A DNA stretch of 35,310 bases, from the NCBI GenBank assembly GCA_020054105.1, contig JAGVLW010000092.1, positions 1-35,310 on the forward strand, written 5' to 3'. The position numbers and the translations under genes were made by a program. The DNA is from Alphaproteobacteria bacterium (GTDB lineage Bacteria; Pseudomonadota; Alphaproteobacteria; Rickettsiales; SXRF01). This document shows positions 1 through 7,891 of this stretch, one piece after another; positions within the stretch are counted from its first letter, which is position 1; each line of letters begins with the position of its first letter. Under the pieces are notes generated by a model. The model saw only the letters and a list, made by a program, of their open reading frames with translations, was not told where the DNA came from and ran no database searches.

Positions 1-801
1 CCGCACGCACGCACGCACAAGCAGGCGCTCTACTCGCCGACCACCGCTGCCGTTGACCCGCTGGAAATCTGCCGCCATCTGGCCGGAACGCTGGCGGCAC
101 AGGGCGTCATGTTTCTCTACGGCCATGCGTATCGCGGCAAGCTCGACACGCATACGGTGCAGGCAGGCAACACGCAAATTCATGCCGGGAAAATCATCAA
201 CTGCGCCGGCGTCTATGCCGACAAGATCGCGCGCGATTTCGGTTTTTGCAGCGACTACACCATCATCCCCTTCAAAGGCATTTACCTCACCCATTCCGGC
301 CCGCCGCCGCCAATTAAAACCTGCATTTACTGCGTGCCCAACCTCGCCAATCCGTTTCTGGGCGTGCATTTTGGCATACGCATGGACGGCTCGGTGCGCA
401 TCGGCCCGACCGCCATTCCCGCTTTCTGGCGCGAAAATTACAGCGGCCTGGCCAATTTCAAAGCCGACGAACTCGCCGCCATCGCCGGCTGGGAGATGAA
501 GCTGCTGGCTACCAACGCGTTTAATTTCCGCGCGCTGGCCTGGGCGGAGATGCGCAAATACCGCCGTTCGGTCATGCTCGCCGAGGCGGCCGAAAAAACG
601 CGCGGCGTCGATCTAAGCGTATTCGACACATGGAGCCGCCCCGGCATCCGCGCGCAGCTGCTCGACAAGCGCACGCTGAATTTAGTGCAAGATTTCGTGG
701 TGGAAGGCGACGCCGCCAGCGTCCATGTGCTAAACGCCGTCTCCCCGGCTTTCACGTCCAGCTTCCCGTTTGCGCAGTGGGTGGTGGAAAAACACCTATA
801 G
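1..801 (+). CDS. LhgO-like FAD-dependent oxidoreductase, 3' part
   Basis: The frame is open from the first base and stops with TAG at 799-801, so only the C-terminal ~266 residues are present and the FAD-binding N-terminus lies outside the window. Visible features match the L-2-hydroxyglutarate oxidase (LhgO/YgaF) branch of the DAO superfamily: an ALYSPTT..VD stretch near the start, INCAGVYADKIA (the second dinucleotide-fold segment), and VPNL.NPFLGVHF followed by DGSVRIGPTAIPAFWRENY. LhgO enzymes oxidise L-2-hydroxyglutarate to 2-oxoglutarate and pass electrons to the quinone pool; this substrate is inferred from family resemblance. The first 18 bases contain a short run of CGCA tetramers encoding PHARTH. 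No downstream operon partner is visible, since the next gene begins 75 bases later with no strong ribosome binding site. Confidence 0.8.
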   Translation, partial: PHARTHKQALYSPTTAAVDPLEICRHLAGTLAAQGVMFLYGHAYRGKLDTHTVQAGNTQIHAGKIINCAGVYADKIARDFGFCSDYTIIPFKGIYLTHSGPPPPIKTCIYCVPNLANPFLGVHFGIRMDGSVRIGPTAIPAFWRENYSGLANFKADELAAIAGWEMKLLATNAFNFRALAWAEMRKYRRSVMLAEAAEKTRGVDLSVFDTWSRPGIRAQLLDKRTLNLVQDFVVEGDAASVHVLNAVSPAFTSSFPFAQWVVEKHL

Positions 802-876
802 CCCCTCGCCTGATGGATAGAAAAAATCAAATAATCCTGTGGCATAAATGGTAAATTTTTATTATTATCTTACCCT

Positions 877-2001
877 ATGCTCGAAATGTCCGACCCGCCT
901 CCGCCCGCCACTGCCGTTGACCGCAGATCATTGCAGCAAAAGATCCGCGGCTTCGGGGAAAAGCACGGCGCCCATACTGTAGCTTCCCTTGGCGCATTGT
1001 TCGACGTCGAGACGACTACCATGCAGCTCATCCTTGATCGCGGCAAATGCAGTGAGCACGCCATCGCCAAACGCCTTGCCGACGGCATGGCGCTCAGCGG
1101 CCCTAATCGCAACGTGTTTTTCGAGCAATGCGGCTGGTGCGCCGATACCGACCATGTGATAGCACGGCTGGAGCGCCACGACATATCGCTTCCCAAAGCC
1201 ATTCGCGATTTGTGTTTCATCAACGGCATGAGCCAATACAACGCCGCGGCAAAAGTGAAAATGAGCTATCCCGGATTTACCAAATGGACGAACGAAGATA
1301 TTGGCGCGACCCCGCCGCGTGACAAAATGATGGCAATGTCCGAGCAAACATGCTTCCCGATGAGCAATCAGCAGCGCGAGGTGTTTTTGCAAGCCGCCGG
1401 CCATTTCGTCGATAAACCGCACCTGATTAAGGCGTTGCGAGCAAAAACCATCGGCCGCGAAGCGATGGTGCGCGGCCTCATTGAAATCGACGCAAATACC
1501 CCGAGGGCATATGGAGAAAAAATCAACGTCGAGCATGCCACCGTTCAGGCATGGATTAATCGCTCGATACCGCGCAAGCGATTGCTGGATTTGCTGAAAG
1601 ACGTAGACCTCGCCGACCAACGCATGGCCATGCAAGCGGCGAATCATTTCCTGGATGCCCAGCATATCGCCGAGTATTTCAAGGACAAGAGCGATCAGCC
1701 GCTATTCATTACCGAGCTTAAAACCCTTTACCATCTTACCGATCGCGATTTCGGCCTTTGCGAATCGGCGCTGCGCCATCACCGTGTCGGCCGTTCCAAG
1801 CCAATCATAAAAACAGTAGTTACGCAGTTTGTATCGGCTGAAAACCGTCATCCCGAGATTGCAGTTTGCTGGCCCGTGTATAAAGCAGTATGCAGGCGCT
1901 TTGCCGGCCATAAGGACGTAAGCAAGGTTGGCGCGGAATATGAGCGCGAATTAGAGCAGGAATATCTCCGGCAAAAAAGGGAAGCTTCCCTTACGCCTTG
2001 A
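877..2001 (+). CDS. Unrecognised protein with four HTH-like repeats
   Basis: I do not recognise this 374-residue protein as a named family. It reads as four consecutive units of roughly 85 residues (about 15-95, 96-185, 186-265 and 266-355). Each has a helix-turn-helix-like core resembling the Cro/XRE fold, such as AAAKVKMSYPGFTKWTNE in unit 2 and YGEKINVEHATVQAWINR in unit 3. Units 2 and 3 also end alike, with QAAGHFVDKPHLIKAL and QAANHFLDAQHIAEYF. No signal peptide or membrane segment is seen, and the C-terminus is charged. The start at 877 is the longest; an in-frame ATG at 886 is equally possible because neither has a clear Shine-Dalgarno sequence. Its last 11 bases overlap the convergent panB 3' end. 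DNA binding is inference from the repeat pattern. Confidence 0.65.
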   Translation: MLEMSDPPPPATAVDRRSLQQKIRGFGEKHGAHTVASLGALFDVETTTMQLILDRGKCSEHAIAKRLADGMALSGPNRNVFFEQCGWCADTDHVIARLERHDISLPKAIRDLCFINGMSQYNAAAKVKMSYPGFTKWTNEDIGATPPRDKMMAMSEQTCFPMSNQQREVFLQAAGHFVDKPHLIKALRAKTIGREAMVRGLIEIDANTPRAYGEKINVEHATVQAWINRSIPRKRLLDLLKDVDLADQRMAMQAANHFLDAQHIAEYFKDKSDQPLFITELKTLYHLTDRDFGLCESALRHHRVGRSKPIIKTVVTQFVSAENRHPEIAVCWPVYKAVCRRFAGHKDVSKVGAEYERELEQEYLRQKREASLTP

Positions 2002-2800
2002 GGGAATTCTTATCAGGGAAGCAAAACTCCTCGCTGGGGAAAGCGCGGTTCCTGACTTCCGCCGCATAAGCTGCCGCGGCCTGTGCAATCGCCTCGTCGA
2101 GATGCGCATATTTTTTCACGAATTTCGGCACGCGCGCGGAAATGCCCAGCATGTCGTCGATCACCAGCACCTGCCCGTCGCAGGCGGGCGACGCGCCGAT
2201 GCCGATGGTAGGAACGGACAGTTTCGCCGTCACCTCGCGCGCCACGTTTTCTTGCGTTGCCTCGATCACCAGGGCAAACGCCCCCGCCTCCTGCACCGCC
2301 AGCGCGTCTTGCATGATATGCGCCGCTTCTTCCGTCGTGCGCCCCTGCGTGCGGTAGCCGCCCATCTCGCGCACACGCTGCGGCAACAGCCCGACATGGC
2401 CCATCACCCCAATGCCCGCCTGCACGATGGCGCGGATGGCGGCCGCACGGTCGCGCCCGCCTTCGAGCTTGACCGCCTGCGCGCCGGTTTCTTTCATGAT
2501 GCGCTTAGCCGATACCAGCGCCAGCTCGGGCGACGCTTCATAAGTGCCGTAAGGCATGTCGATCACCACCAATGCTTTTTGTGAGGCTTTCACCACGGCG
2601 CTTCCATGCGCGATCATCATGTCGAGCGTGACATCCACCGTGTCGTCCATGCCATACACCACCATGCCCAGCGAATCGCCGACGAGCAAAATGTCGGCAT
2701 GATTATCGAGTATGCGCGCAATCGGCGCCGTATAGGCGGTAAGCACCACGATGGGCGTGGTGTTTTTGCGCGAAAGAATGTCGGTGGTGGAGATACGCAT
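1991..2800 (-). CDS. panB: 3-methyl-2-oxobutanoate hydroxymethyltransferase
   Basis: PanB transfers a hydroxymethyl group from methylene-tetrahydrofolate to 2-oxoisovalerate, giving ketopantoate, the first committed step of pantothenate and coenzyme A synthesis in the cytosol. The 269 residues cover the whole family length. Diagnostic stretches are VVLTAYTAPIARILD, ILLVGDSLGMVVYG, the metal- and substrate-binding VKLEGG, MGHVGLLPQ and PTIGIGASPACDGQVLVIDD. The usual partner panC is not next to it. The gene is read in the same direction as the histidine kinase upstream, but an 8-mer palindrome (2803-2887) fills the whole gap and ends a few bases before the ATG, so no ordinary ribosome binding site is visible. 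The 3' end overlaps the opposing HTH-repeat gene by 11 bases. Confidence 0.95.
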   Translation of the reverse strand: MRISTTDILSRKNTTPIVVLTAYTAPIARILDNHADILLVGDSLGMVVYGMDDTVDVTLDMMIAHGSAVVKASQKALVVIDMPYGTYEASPELALVSAKRIMKETGAQAVKLEGGRDRAAAIRAIVQAGIGVMGHVGLLPQRVREMGGYRTQGRTTEEAAHIMQDALAVQEAGAFALVIEATQENVAREVTAKLSVPTIGIGASPACDGQVLVIDDMLGISARVPKFVKKYAHLDEAIAQAAAAYAAEVRNRAFPSEEFCFPDKNSLKA

Positions 2801-2802
2801 AG

Positions 2803-2887
2803 ATTGGATAACTAGATGACTGGATAACTGGATGACTAAGTTATAGCTTTTTAGTCATCCGGTCATCTAGTTATCTAGTCATCTACC
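2803..2887. repeat. Palindrome of 8-base tandem units (element E1)
   Basis: The gap between the histidine kinase stop and the panB start is an inverted repeat whose arms are degenerate 8-mers. The left arm runs CTAGATGA, CTGGATAA, CTGGATGA. The right arm runs TCATCCGG, TCATCTAG, TTATCTAG, TCATCTAC, around a short AT-rich centre near 2840-2850. When the arms are aligned ungapped, the differences inside units are nearly all transitions. Confidence 0.8.
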
Positions 2888-2888
2888 T

Positions 2889-4349
2889 TCAAGCCACTTG
2901 TTTAATGATAACGCCCTCGACTTCTTTGAGCTCGCGCGGCAGGGTGAAGGTGATGGTCGTGCCGACATTGAGTTGGCTCTCGATGGTGAATTTTCCGCCC
3001 ATCAGCTCGACGAATTTCTTGGTCAGCGGCAGGCCCAGCCCGGTGCCCTCGTATTTGCGCGACAATGCGCTATCGACCTGGCCGAACGGCGACATGGCGC
3101 GGGAAATATCCTTGGGCGCGATGCCGATGCCGCTATCTTTCACCTCGAACGTCACCGTATCGTCGGCCAGGTCGCGCCAGGCGGAGATGCGTATCTCGCC
3201 GTCGGCGGGCGTGAATTTCACCGCGTTGGAAAGCAGGTTGAGCAGGATCTGCTTGAATTTCTTGCTGTCGGTGGTGATGATGATCGGCTCTTTGGGCAGC
3301 GCCTCGAGGAGGCGCACCTTGGCGGTTTCCGCGCGCGGCTCGACCAGGCGCATGCTGTTTTGGATCAGCTTGCTGGCATTGACCTCCGACACTTCCATTT
3401 CCAGCTTGCCGGCCTCGGCCTTGGAATAATCGAGAATGTCGTTGATGAGCGAAAGCAGATGCACGCCCGAGCCGTTGATGTCGGCGATGTAATCCTTGTA
3501 TTTCTTGTTTTCGACCAGCGGCATCACCCCGTTCTTGATGATGTCGGAAAAGCCGATGATGGCGTTAAGCGGCGTGCGTAGCTCGTGGCTGACATTGGCG
3601 AGGAACTGCGATTTTTCGCGGTTTTCCGTCTGCGCCGCCGCTGCCGCCGCCGCCAGCTCCAGATTCGCTTCGTGCTGGCGGGCGATAATATTTTCCGACC
3701 GGCGCGAGCTTAAAAACAGCATCCCCCAGAACGCCAAAAACAACGCCACCACGCTGGCGGTGCCGTAAAGCTGAAAATCCACCTGCTTTTCCAGTGGCGC
3801 CGTGACGTCGTACAGCATTTCGACCATGCCGTCGGGGCTATTTTCTCCCGGCACGACGATGGGAACCAGCGTTTGCACCAGCGCCAGCGACCGATCGTCC
3901 GGCAGCTTCATTTCCGAGAGCTTGCTGGTCATGAGCATGCTACTGGTATTTCCTTTGACAAACGCCATATCGGGCGACGGCATTTTCTTTTGCGTCTTGC
4001 TGACAGGAGCGATGTCGACGGAAAGCAGCAGCAAACCGGAGGCGGCGTAGATGTTCACCCGGTAAAGCGACATATGCTGAAAATAACGCACGGTCTCCTG
4101 CGCGAACTGAGCGACCTGCGGATTGCCGGACATCAGCGAGGGATCGCCGCTCGCCAGCGGATGGATGATGCCGCGGTACGGTTTCCAGACCGTATCGACA
4201 TAGCCTTCGCCGATATTCTTGTCGTGCTGCTCGACCAGGCGCACCAGCTCGTCGGTGGCAAGGTTGCGAAACGCCACGCCCACCACAACCGCGATCACGA
4301 TGATGACCACAAAACTCAACAGTGAAAAAAGACGCAGGTTGCCGAACAT
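2889..4349 (-). CDS. Membrane sensor histidine kinase
   Basis: This 486-residue kinase has a transmembrane helix at about 8-27, an extracytoplasmic sensor region at about 30-194 with no recognised fold, and a second helix at about 197-215. A short alanine-rich coiled segment leads into the HisKA domain with phospho-acceptor His255 in SHELRTPLN. The ATPase domain has the N box NLLSNAVKFT (371-380), G1 DSGIGI (405-410), F box PFGQVDS (421-427) and G2 GTGLGL (435-440). All motifs expected for activity are intact. It resembles PleC/DivJ-type alphaproteobacterial kinases in the catalytic half. No response regulator lies next to it, so it is an orphan here and its signal is unknown. The gene is divergent from rpmH. 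Confidence 0.92.
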   Translation of the reverse strand: MFGNLRLFSLLSFVVIIVIAVVVGVAFRNLATDELVRLVEQHDKNIGEGYVDTVWKPYRGIIHPLASGDPSLMSGNPQVAQFAQETVRYFQHMSLYRVNIYAASGLLLLSVDIAPVSKTQKKMPSPDMAFVKGNTSSMLMTSKLSEMKLPDDRSLALVQTLVPIVVPGENSPDGMVEMLYDVTAPLEKQVDFQLYGTASVVALFLAFWGMLFLSSRRSENIIARQHEANLELAAAAAAAQTENREKSQFLANVSHELRTPLNAIIGFSDIIKNGVMPLVENKKYKDYIADINGSGVHLLSLINDILDYSKAEAGKLEMEVSEVNASKLIQNSMRLVEPRAETAKVRLLEALPKEPIIITTDSKKFKQILLNLLSNAVKFTPADGEIRISAWRDLADDTVTFEVKDSGIGIAPKDISRAMSPFGQVDSALSRKYEGTGLGLPLTKKFVELMGGKFTIESQLNVGTTITFTLPRELKEVEGVIIKQVA

Positions 4350-4410
4350 GGTTTTTTAAAGATTTCCGTGAGTTAGCCGCTACCCAGTATAGCCCAGGCA
4401 CATTAACAAA

Positions 4411-4437
4411 TCGTTGAAAAACAACTCGTTGAAAAAC
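4411..4437. repeat. Short direct repeat upstream of rpmH
   Basis: TCGTTGAAAAAC occurs at 4411-4422 and again at 4426-4437, in the divergent space between the histidine kinase and rpmH. Such paired sites can be regulator-binding sites, but nothing else supports that here. Confidence 0.4.
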
Positions 4438-4496
4438 GAGACCCGCCGCGCCACTAAATGCCCGATTTTACATTGCATTTTTGTTTATAATAGGGG

Positions 4497-4525
4497 TTGA
4501 CAGCGCATTTCCCACTCATTATAAG
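4497..4525 (+). promoter_or_regulatory. sigma70-type promoter of rpmH operon
   Basis: TTGACA at 4497-4502 and TATAAG at 4520-4525 are separated by exactly 17 bases, close to the housekeeping consensus. The promoter lies about 50 bases before the rpmH ATG and is the obvious start for the rpmH-rnpA-yidD-yidC-engB-argB cluster. Confidence 0.75.
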
Positions 4526-4575
4526 TGGCATCCCTTTGGCAATGGCCAGACAATGCATATTCTAGGAATAGTCCG

Positions 4576-4710
4576 ATGAAAAGAACCTATCAGCCCAGCA
4601 AGATCGTTCGCAAACGCCGCCACGGCTTTCGCTCGCGCATGGCCACCGTCGGGGGACGCCGCGTGCTCAACGCCCGCCGCGCCAAGGGCCGCAAGCGCCT
4701 TTGCGCTTAA
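4576..4710 (+). CDS. rpmH: 50S ribosomal protein L34
   Basis: L34 is a small basic protein of the large ribosomal subunit. The 44 residues begin [18 protein letters not shown] and end GRKRLCA, the standard full-length L34 except for a Cys near the end where Ser is common. The frame is open upstream to 4525, but the ATG at 4576 is chosen because the family always begins MKRT(Y/F)QPS and a TAGGAA ribosome binding site lies at 4562-4567. It is the first gene after a clear promoter and is followed, as in most bacteria, by rnpA. Confidence 0.97.
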   Translation: MKRTYQPSKIVRKRRHGFRSRMATVGGRRVLNARRAKGRKRLCA

Positions 4711-4828
4711 TTTAGTCGTTAGTCCTTAGTCTTTAGTCGTGAGTTTGCAATGGGCAAACATCCGCGCAAAAGGCCGTATATCCTTATCTGCTAACGACTC
4801 ACGACTAAGGACTAACGACTCATGACTA
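4711..4828. repeat. Palindrome of 7-base tandem units (element E2)
   Basis: The rpmH-rnpA spacer is an inverted repeat of heptamers. The left arm (about 4711-4748) reads AGTCGTT, AGTCCTT, AGTCTTT, AGTCGTG. The right arm (about 4788-4828) reads CTAACGA, CTCACGA, CTAAGGA, CTAACGA, CTCATGA. About 40 unrelated bases separate them. The right arm supplies AAGGA upstream of rnpA, and the rnpA start codon lies inside the last unit. The leader nearly matches that of the esterase at 19905. Confidence 0.85.
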
Positions 4829-5208
4829 AACCCACCACCATCAAAAACCGCCGCGATTTCCTCGCCGCCACCGCGCAGGGCAAGAAATTCGTGGTCGGCA
4901 GCTTCATTTTGCAGGCGCTGCTGCGCGAAGGCAACCACCCGCAGGCGAAAGACACCGTCCGCGTCGGCTATACCGTCACCAAGAAAATGGGCAATGCCGT
5001 CATCCGCAACCGCATCAAGCGCCGCCTGCGCGAGGCCGCGCGCGGCGTCCTGCCGAAGCTGGGGCAACCGGGCCACGACTATGTCATCATTTCCCGCCAA
5101 AAGGCGCTGACCATAGATTTTTGTGAGCTGCAGCGCGATATGGAGTTTGCATTTTCGCGCATTATCCATCATAAGAACGACGATTCGAAAAACCAGAAAG
5201 CCCCATGA
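4822..5208 (+). CDS. rnpA: Ribonuclease P protein component
   Basis: RnpA is the protein subunit of RNase P, which trims the 5' leader from precursor tRNAs. The 128-residue product carries the RNR signature [12 protein letters not shown] at about 59-70, preceded by [13 protein letters not shown], as in other RnpA proteins. It overlaps yidD by ATGA (5205-5208), indicating translational coupling. The start is unusual: ATGACTAAA and the AAGGA ten bases upstream both lie within the right arm of palindrome E2, so the repeat provides the translation start. An upstream start is blocked by the repeat. Confidence 0.95.
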   Translation: MTKPTTIKNRRDFLAATAQGKKFVVGSFILQALLREGNHPQAKDTVRVGYTVTKKMGNAVIRNRIKRRLREAARGVLPKLGQPGHDYVIISRQKALTIDFCELQRDMEFAFSRIIHHKNDDSKNQKAP

Positions 5209-5501
5209 ACCCGCTGCAACCCTTAGCCCGCCTGCTCATCCGCCTCTATCAGTGGTGCATCTCGCCGCTGCTGGGCACGCGCTGCCGCTTCACGCCGAGC
5301 TGCTCGCAGTATGCGCTGGAAGCCGTAGAGCAGCACGGCCTGCTGCGCGGAAGCTGGCTTGCCGCCAAACGCCTCGCCCGCTGCCATCCGTATGGAAGCT
5401 GCGGCCATGACCCCGTTCCTAAGTGCGAAGCAACGCCCCCTCCCTACCCCTCCCCCTCGAGGGGGAGGGAAGCGAGCGTCAGCGAGCGGGTGGGGGCGTA
5501 G
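5205..5501 (+). CDS. yidD: Membrane protein insertion efficiency factor YidD
   Basis: YidD is a small membrane-associated protein that assists YidC-dependent insertion. The conserved body is complete: [31 protein letters not shown] and [18 protein letters not shown], with the family's cysteines. The family normally ends near residue 75. Here the last ~20 residues, rich in Pro, Ser, Arg and Gly, and the stop codon are encoded by a GC-rich palindrome at 5433-5499. The extension is therefore an insertion product rather than part of the ancestral protein. The gene overlaps rnpA by four bases and yidC starts two bases after its stop. Confidence 0.93.
   Translation: MNPLQPLARLLIRLYQWCISPLLGTRCRFTPSCSQYALEAVEQHGLLRGSWLAAKRLARCHPYGSCGHDPVPKCEATPPPYPSPSRGREASVSERVGA
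5433..5499. repeat. GC-rich palindromic element at yidD/yidC junction
   Basis: Outer arms ACGCCCCC (5433-5440) and GGGGGCGT (5492-5499) are perfectly complementary. They enclose a perfect 22-base palindrome, CCCTCCCCCTC plus its complement centred at about 5458, and a direct repeat GCGAGCG-tca-GCGAGCG. Sequences of this look are common between genes in many alphaproteobacteria. It forms the yidD C-terminal tail and abuts the yidC start. Confidence 0.8.
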
Positions 5502-5503
5502 CC

Positions 5504-7273
5504 ATGCAACAAGATACCGATTATACCCGCCTGTTCCTCGCCATCTTTCTTGCCGCCAGCGTGCTCATCGGCTGGCAGTCGCTCGTCGAGGCGCCGCGCC
5601 GCCAGGAGCTGGCGAAGATCGCCGACGCCTATACGAAAAAACAGGCCGTTGAAAAAGAAAAACAGACCGCGACGCTTTCCTTGAAAGACGACGACAGCGG
5701 CGTTGCGGAAAACCTGACCCACGCGCAGCAGCTCGCGCAGTCGCCGCGCATCACTATCCGCTCCGACAAACTGCACGGCTCGATTGCGCTGAGAGGCGCG
5801 CGCTTCGACGATCTGACGCTGGCCAAATACCGCGAGACGCTCGATAAGGACAGCCCGGAAGTAACGCTGTTCCTGCCCACCGGCCATCCGGAATCGTTCC
5901 TCGCCCATATCGGCTGGGTCGCCGGCGACGGCAAAACCAAAGTGCCCGACCAGAACACGCTCTGGCAGGCCGACAAAAAACAGCTTTCCCCCGGCGACAG
6001 CGTCACGCTGCGCTGGAATAACGGCGAAGGCCAGACCTATCTCCTGATCGTCTCGATGGATGCCGATTACATGTTCTCCATCGAGCAGCGCGTGGAAAAC
6101 AAGGCGGCGCGCAGCGTATCGGTCGCGCCTTACGGCTATGTCAACCGCGCCCATGTCGAAGTCGCCCAGCATTACGGCATTTTGCACGAAGGCCCGATCG
6201 GCGTGATGGAAAGCAGCCTGCAGGAAATCAACTACCAGGATTTGCGCGAAAACGGCAATAAAACCTTCGAAAACTCGTCGGGCTGGCTGGGCATCACCGA
6301 TAAATACTGGTTGGCGGCGCTGGTTCCCGGCGAAAGCGGCTATAAAACCACCTTCAGCCATTACAGCAAAAACGAGAAAGACCGCTACCAGGTCGATTAC
6401 CTGGCACCGGCGCAAACCATAGAACCGGGCGCAACGGCAAGCGACAGCGTGCGCCTGTTCGCCGGCGCCAAGGAAATCAAAGTGCTCGACCGCTACGCCA
6501 CCGGCGATGCGAAGCGCGGCCTGCCGCCTATTGAACTCTTCGACCGCGCGGTGGATTTCGGCGTGCTGTATTTCATGACCAAGCCGATGTTCCTGACGCT
6601 GAATTTCTTCTATGCGCTTGCCGGCAATTTCGGCATCGCCATTTTACTGCTGACGATTTTGGTCAAGCTGCTGATGTTCCCGCTGGCCAATAAGTCGTAC
6701 AAATCGATGTCGCAGATGCGCATGCTGCAACCGGAAATGACCAAGATCCGCGAGCGCCATGTCGACGACCAGATCGCCATGAACAAGGCGATGCTCGAGC
6801 TTTACAAGAAAGAAAAGGTCAACCCGGCCTCGGGCTGCCTGCCGCTGCTCATCCAGATGCCGGTATTTTTTGCGCTCTATAAAGTGCTCTACGTCACCAT
6901 CGAGATGCGCCACGCGCCGTTTTTCGGCTGGCTCAAGGACCTTTCCGCCATCGACTCGTCCAATATTTTCACCCTGTTCGGGCTGATCGACTGGAACCAT
7001 CCGGCCTGGATGCATCTGGGCATCCTGCCCATCCTTTACTGCATCACCATGGTCATCCAGATGCGCCTGCAGCCCAAGCCCGCCGACCCCGTCCAGGCCA
7101 AGATGATGGCATTCATGCCGTATTTCTTCCTGTTTATTTTCGCCAGCTTCCCGGCCGGGCTGGTGCTGTATTGGGTATGGAGCAACATTCTGTCCATTCT
7201 CCAGCAGCAATATATCACCTACCGTTACACGAAAAACAAGCCTCCGGCCAAAGGCGCCAAGGCGGCGGCGTAG
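5504..7273 (+). CDS. yidC: Membrane protein insertase YidC
   Basis: YidC inserts proteins into the inner membrane, alone or with Sec. The 589 residues contain an N-terminal helix (about 8-27), a large periplasmic beta-domain (about 55-350), and the five-helix core beginning with AVDFGVLYFMTKPMF. It includes ILVKLLMFPLANKSYKSM, which has the hydrophilic-groove arginine/lysine region, and NPASGCLPLLIQMPVFFALYKVL. A lysine-rich C-terminus ends at AKAAA. ATG 5504 is chosen because upstream codons in this frame are only translated palindrome. It is translationally close to yidD (2 bases) and engB (2 bases). Confidence 0.96.
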   Translation: MQQDTDYTRLFLAIFLAASVLIGWQSLVEAPRRQELAKIADAYTKKQAVEKEKQTATLSLKDDDSGVAENLTHAQQLAQSPRITIRSDKLHGSIALRGARFDDLTLAKYRETLDKDSPEVTLFLPTGHPESFLAHIGWVAGDGKTKVPDQNTLWQADKKQLSPGDSVTLRWNNGEGQTYLLIVSMDADYMFSIEQRVENKAARSVSVAPYGYVNRAHVEVAQHYGILHEGPIGVMESSLQEINYQDLRENGNKTFENSSGWLGITDKYWLAALVPGESGYKTTFSHYSKNEKDRYQVDYLAPAQTIEPGATASDSVRLFAGAKEIKVLDRYATGDAKRGLPPIELFDRAVDFGVLYFMTKPMFLTLNFFYALAGNFGIAILLLTILVKLLMFPLANKSYKSMSQMRMLQPEMTKIRERHVDDQIAMNKAMLELYKKEKVNPASGCLPLLIQMPVFFALYKVLYVTIEMRHAPFFGWLKDLSAIDSSNIFTLFGLIDWNHPAWMHLGILPILYCITMVIQMRLQPKPADPVQAKMMAFMPYFFLFIFASFPAGLVLYWVWSNILSILQQQYITYRYTKNKPPAKGAKAAA

Positions 7274-7275
7274 CC

Positions 7276-7881
7276 GTGTCCGCGCTCTTTTCCAGGCATT
7301 GCCATTTCGTCGCCGGCGCGGCGTCGCTGGCGTCGCTGCCCGACATCACCCATCCGGAAATCGCCTTCGCCGGGCGCTCGAATGTCGGCAAGTCGAGCCT
7401 GGTCAATGCGCTCATCGGCCAGAAGACGCTGGCGAAAACCTCGCAGCATCCCGGCCATACCAAGCAGCTGAATTTTTTCCTGCTCGACCAGAAGCTGATA
7501 CTGGTGGACATGCCCGGCTACGGGTTTGCGAAAGTCTCGAAAGCGCAAAAAGGCGAATGGGATTCGTTAATCCGCAGCTATTTAAGCGGCCGCCCGAACC
7601 TCAAGCGCGTCTGCCTGCTGATCGATGCCAGGCGCGGCGTCATGCCGCCCGACGAGGCGCATATGACGCTGCTCGACGAGGCGGCGGTGACGTTCCAGAT
7701 CGTCGTGACCAAAACCGACGCGCTGGACGAAAAAGCGGTGAGCGCGCTGAGCGAATCGCTGTACGCCGCCATCGCCAGGCACGTCGCCGCCTATCCGGAG
7801 CCGGTTTATACCAGCTCCCAGACCAAGCAGGGCATCGAGGCGCTGCAAGAACAGCTTGCGCCTTTTGCCGCGACATTCTAA
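7276..7881 (+). CDS. engB: Ribosome biogenesis GTP-binding protein EngB/YihA
   Basis: EngB is a small GTPase needed for assembly of the 50S subunit. The 201-residue product has G1 GRSNVGKSS (about 33-41), a conserved HPGHTKQLNFF stretch around G2, G3 DMPGYGFA and G4 TKTD, all intact. GTG at 7276 is chosen because it lies two bases after the yidC stop and gives the normal family N-terminus leading into FVAGAASLASLP..PEIAFAGRSN; longer in-frame extensions run back into yidC. The next gene, argB, begins ten bases after its stop. Confidence 0.94.
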   Translation: MSALFSRHCHFVAGAASLASLPDITHPEIAFAGRSNVGKSSLVNALIGQKTLAKTSQHPGHTKQLNFFLLDQKLILVDMPGYGFAKVSKAQKGEWDSLIRSYLSGRPNLKRVCLLIDARRGVMPPDEAHMTLLDEAAVTFQIVVTKTDALDEKAVSALSESLYAAIARHVAAYPEPVYTSSQTKQGIEALQEQLAPFAATF

Positions 7882-7891
7882 GGAATGGGCT

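Noticed and set aside
1..18. CGCA tetramer run as a phase-variable repeat
   Set aside because: Only about four units at the very edge of the window, within a coding frame, so slippage cannot be judged.
4411..4525. Replication origin near rpmH
   Set aside because: No cluster of DnaA boxes (TTATCCACA-like) is seen, and dnaA itself is absent; the region is explained by the rpmH promoter.
4525..4575. N-terminal extension of L34
   Set aside because: It would begin within the -10 box, and L34 proteins start at MKRT(Y/F)QPS.
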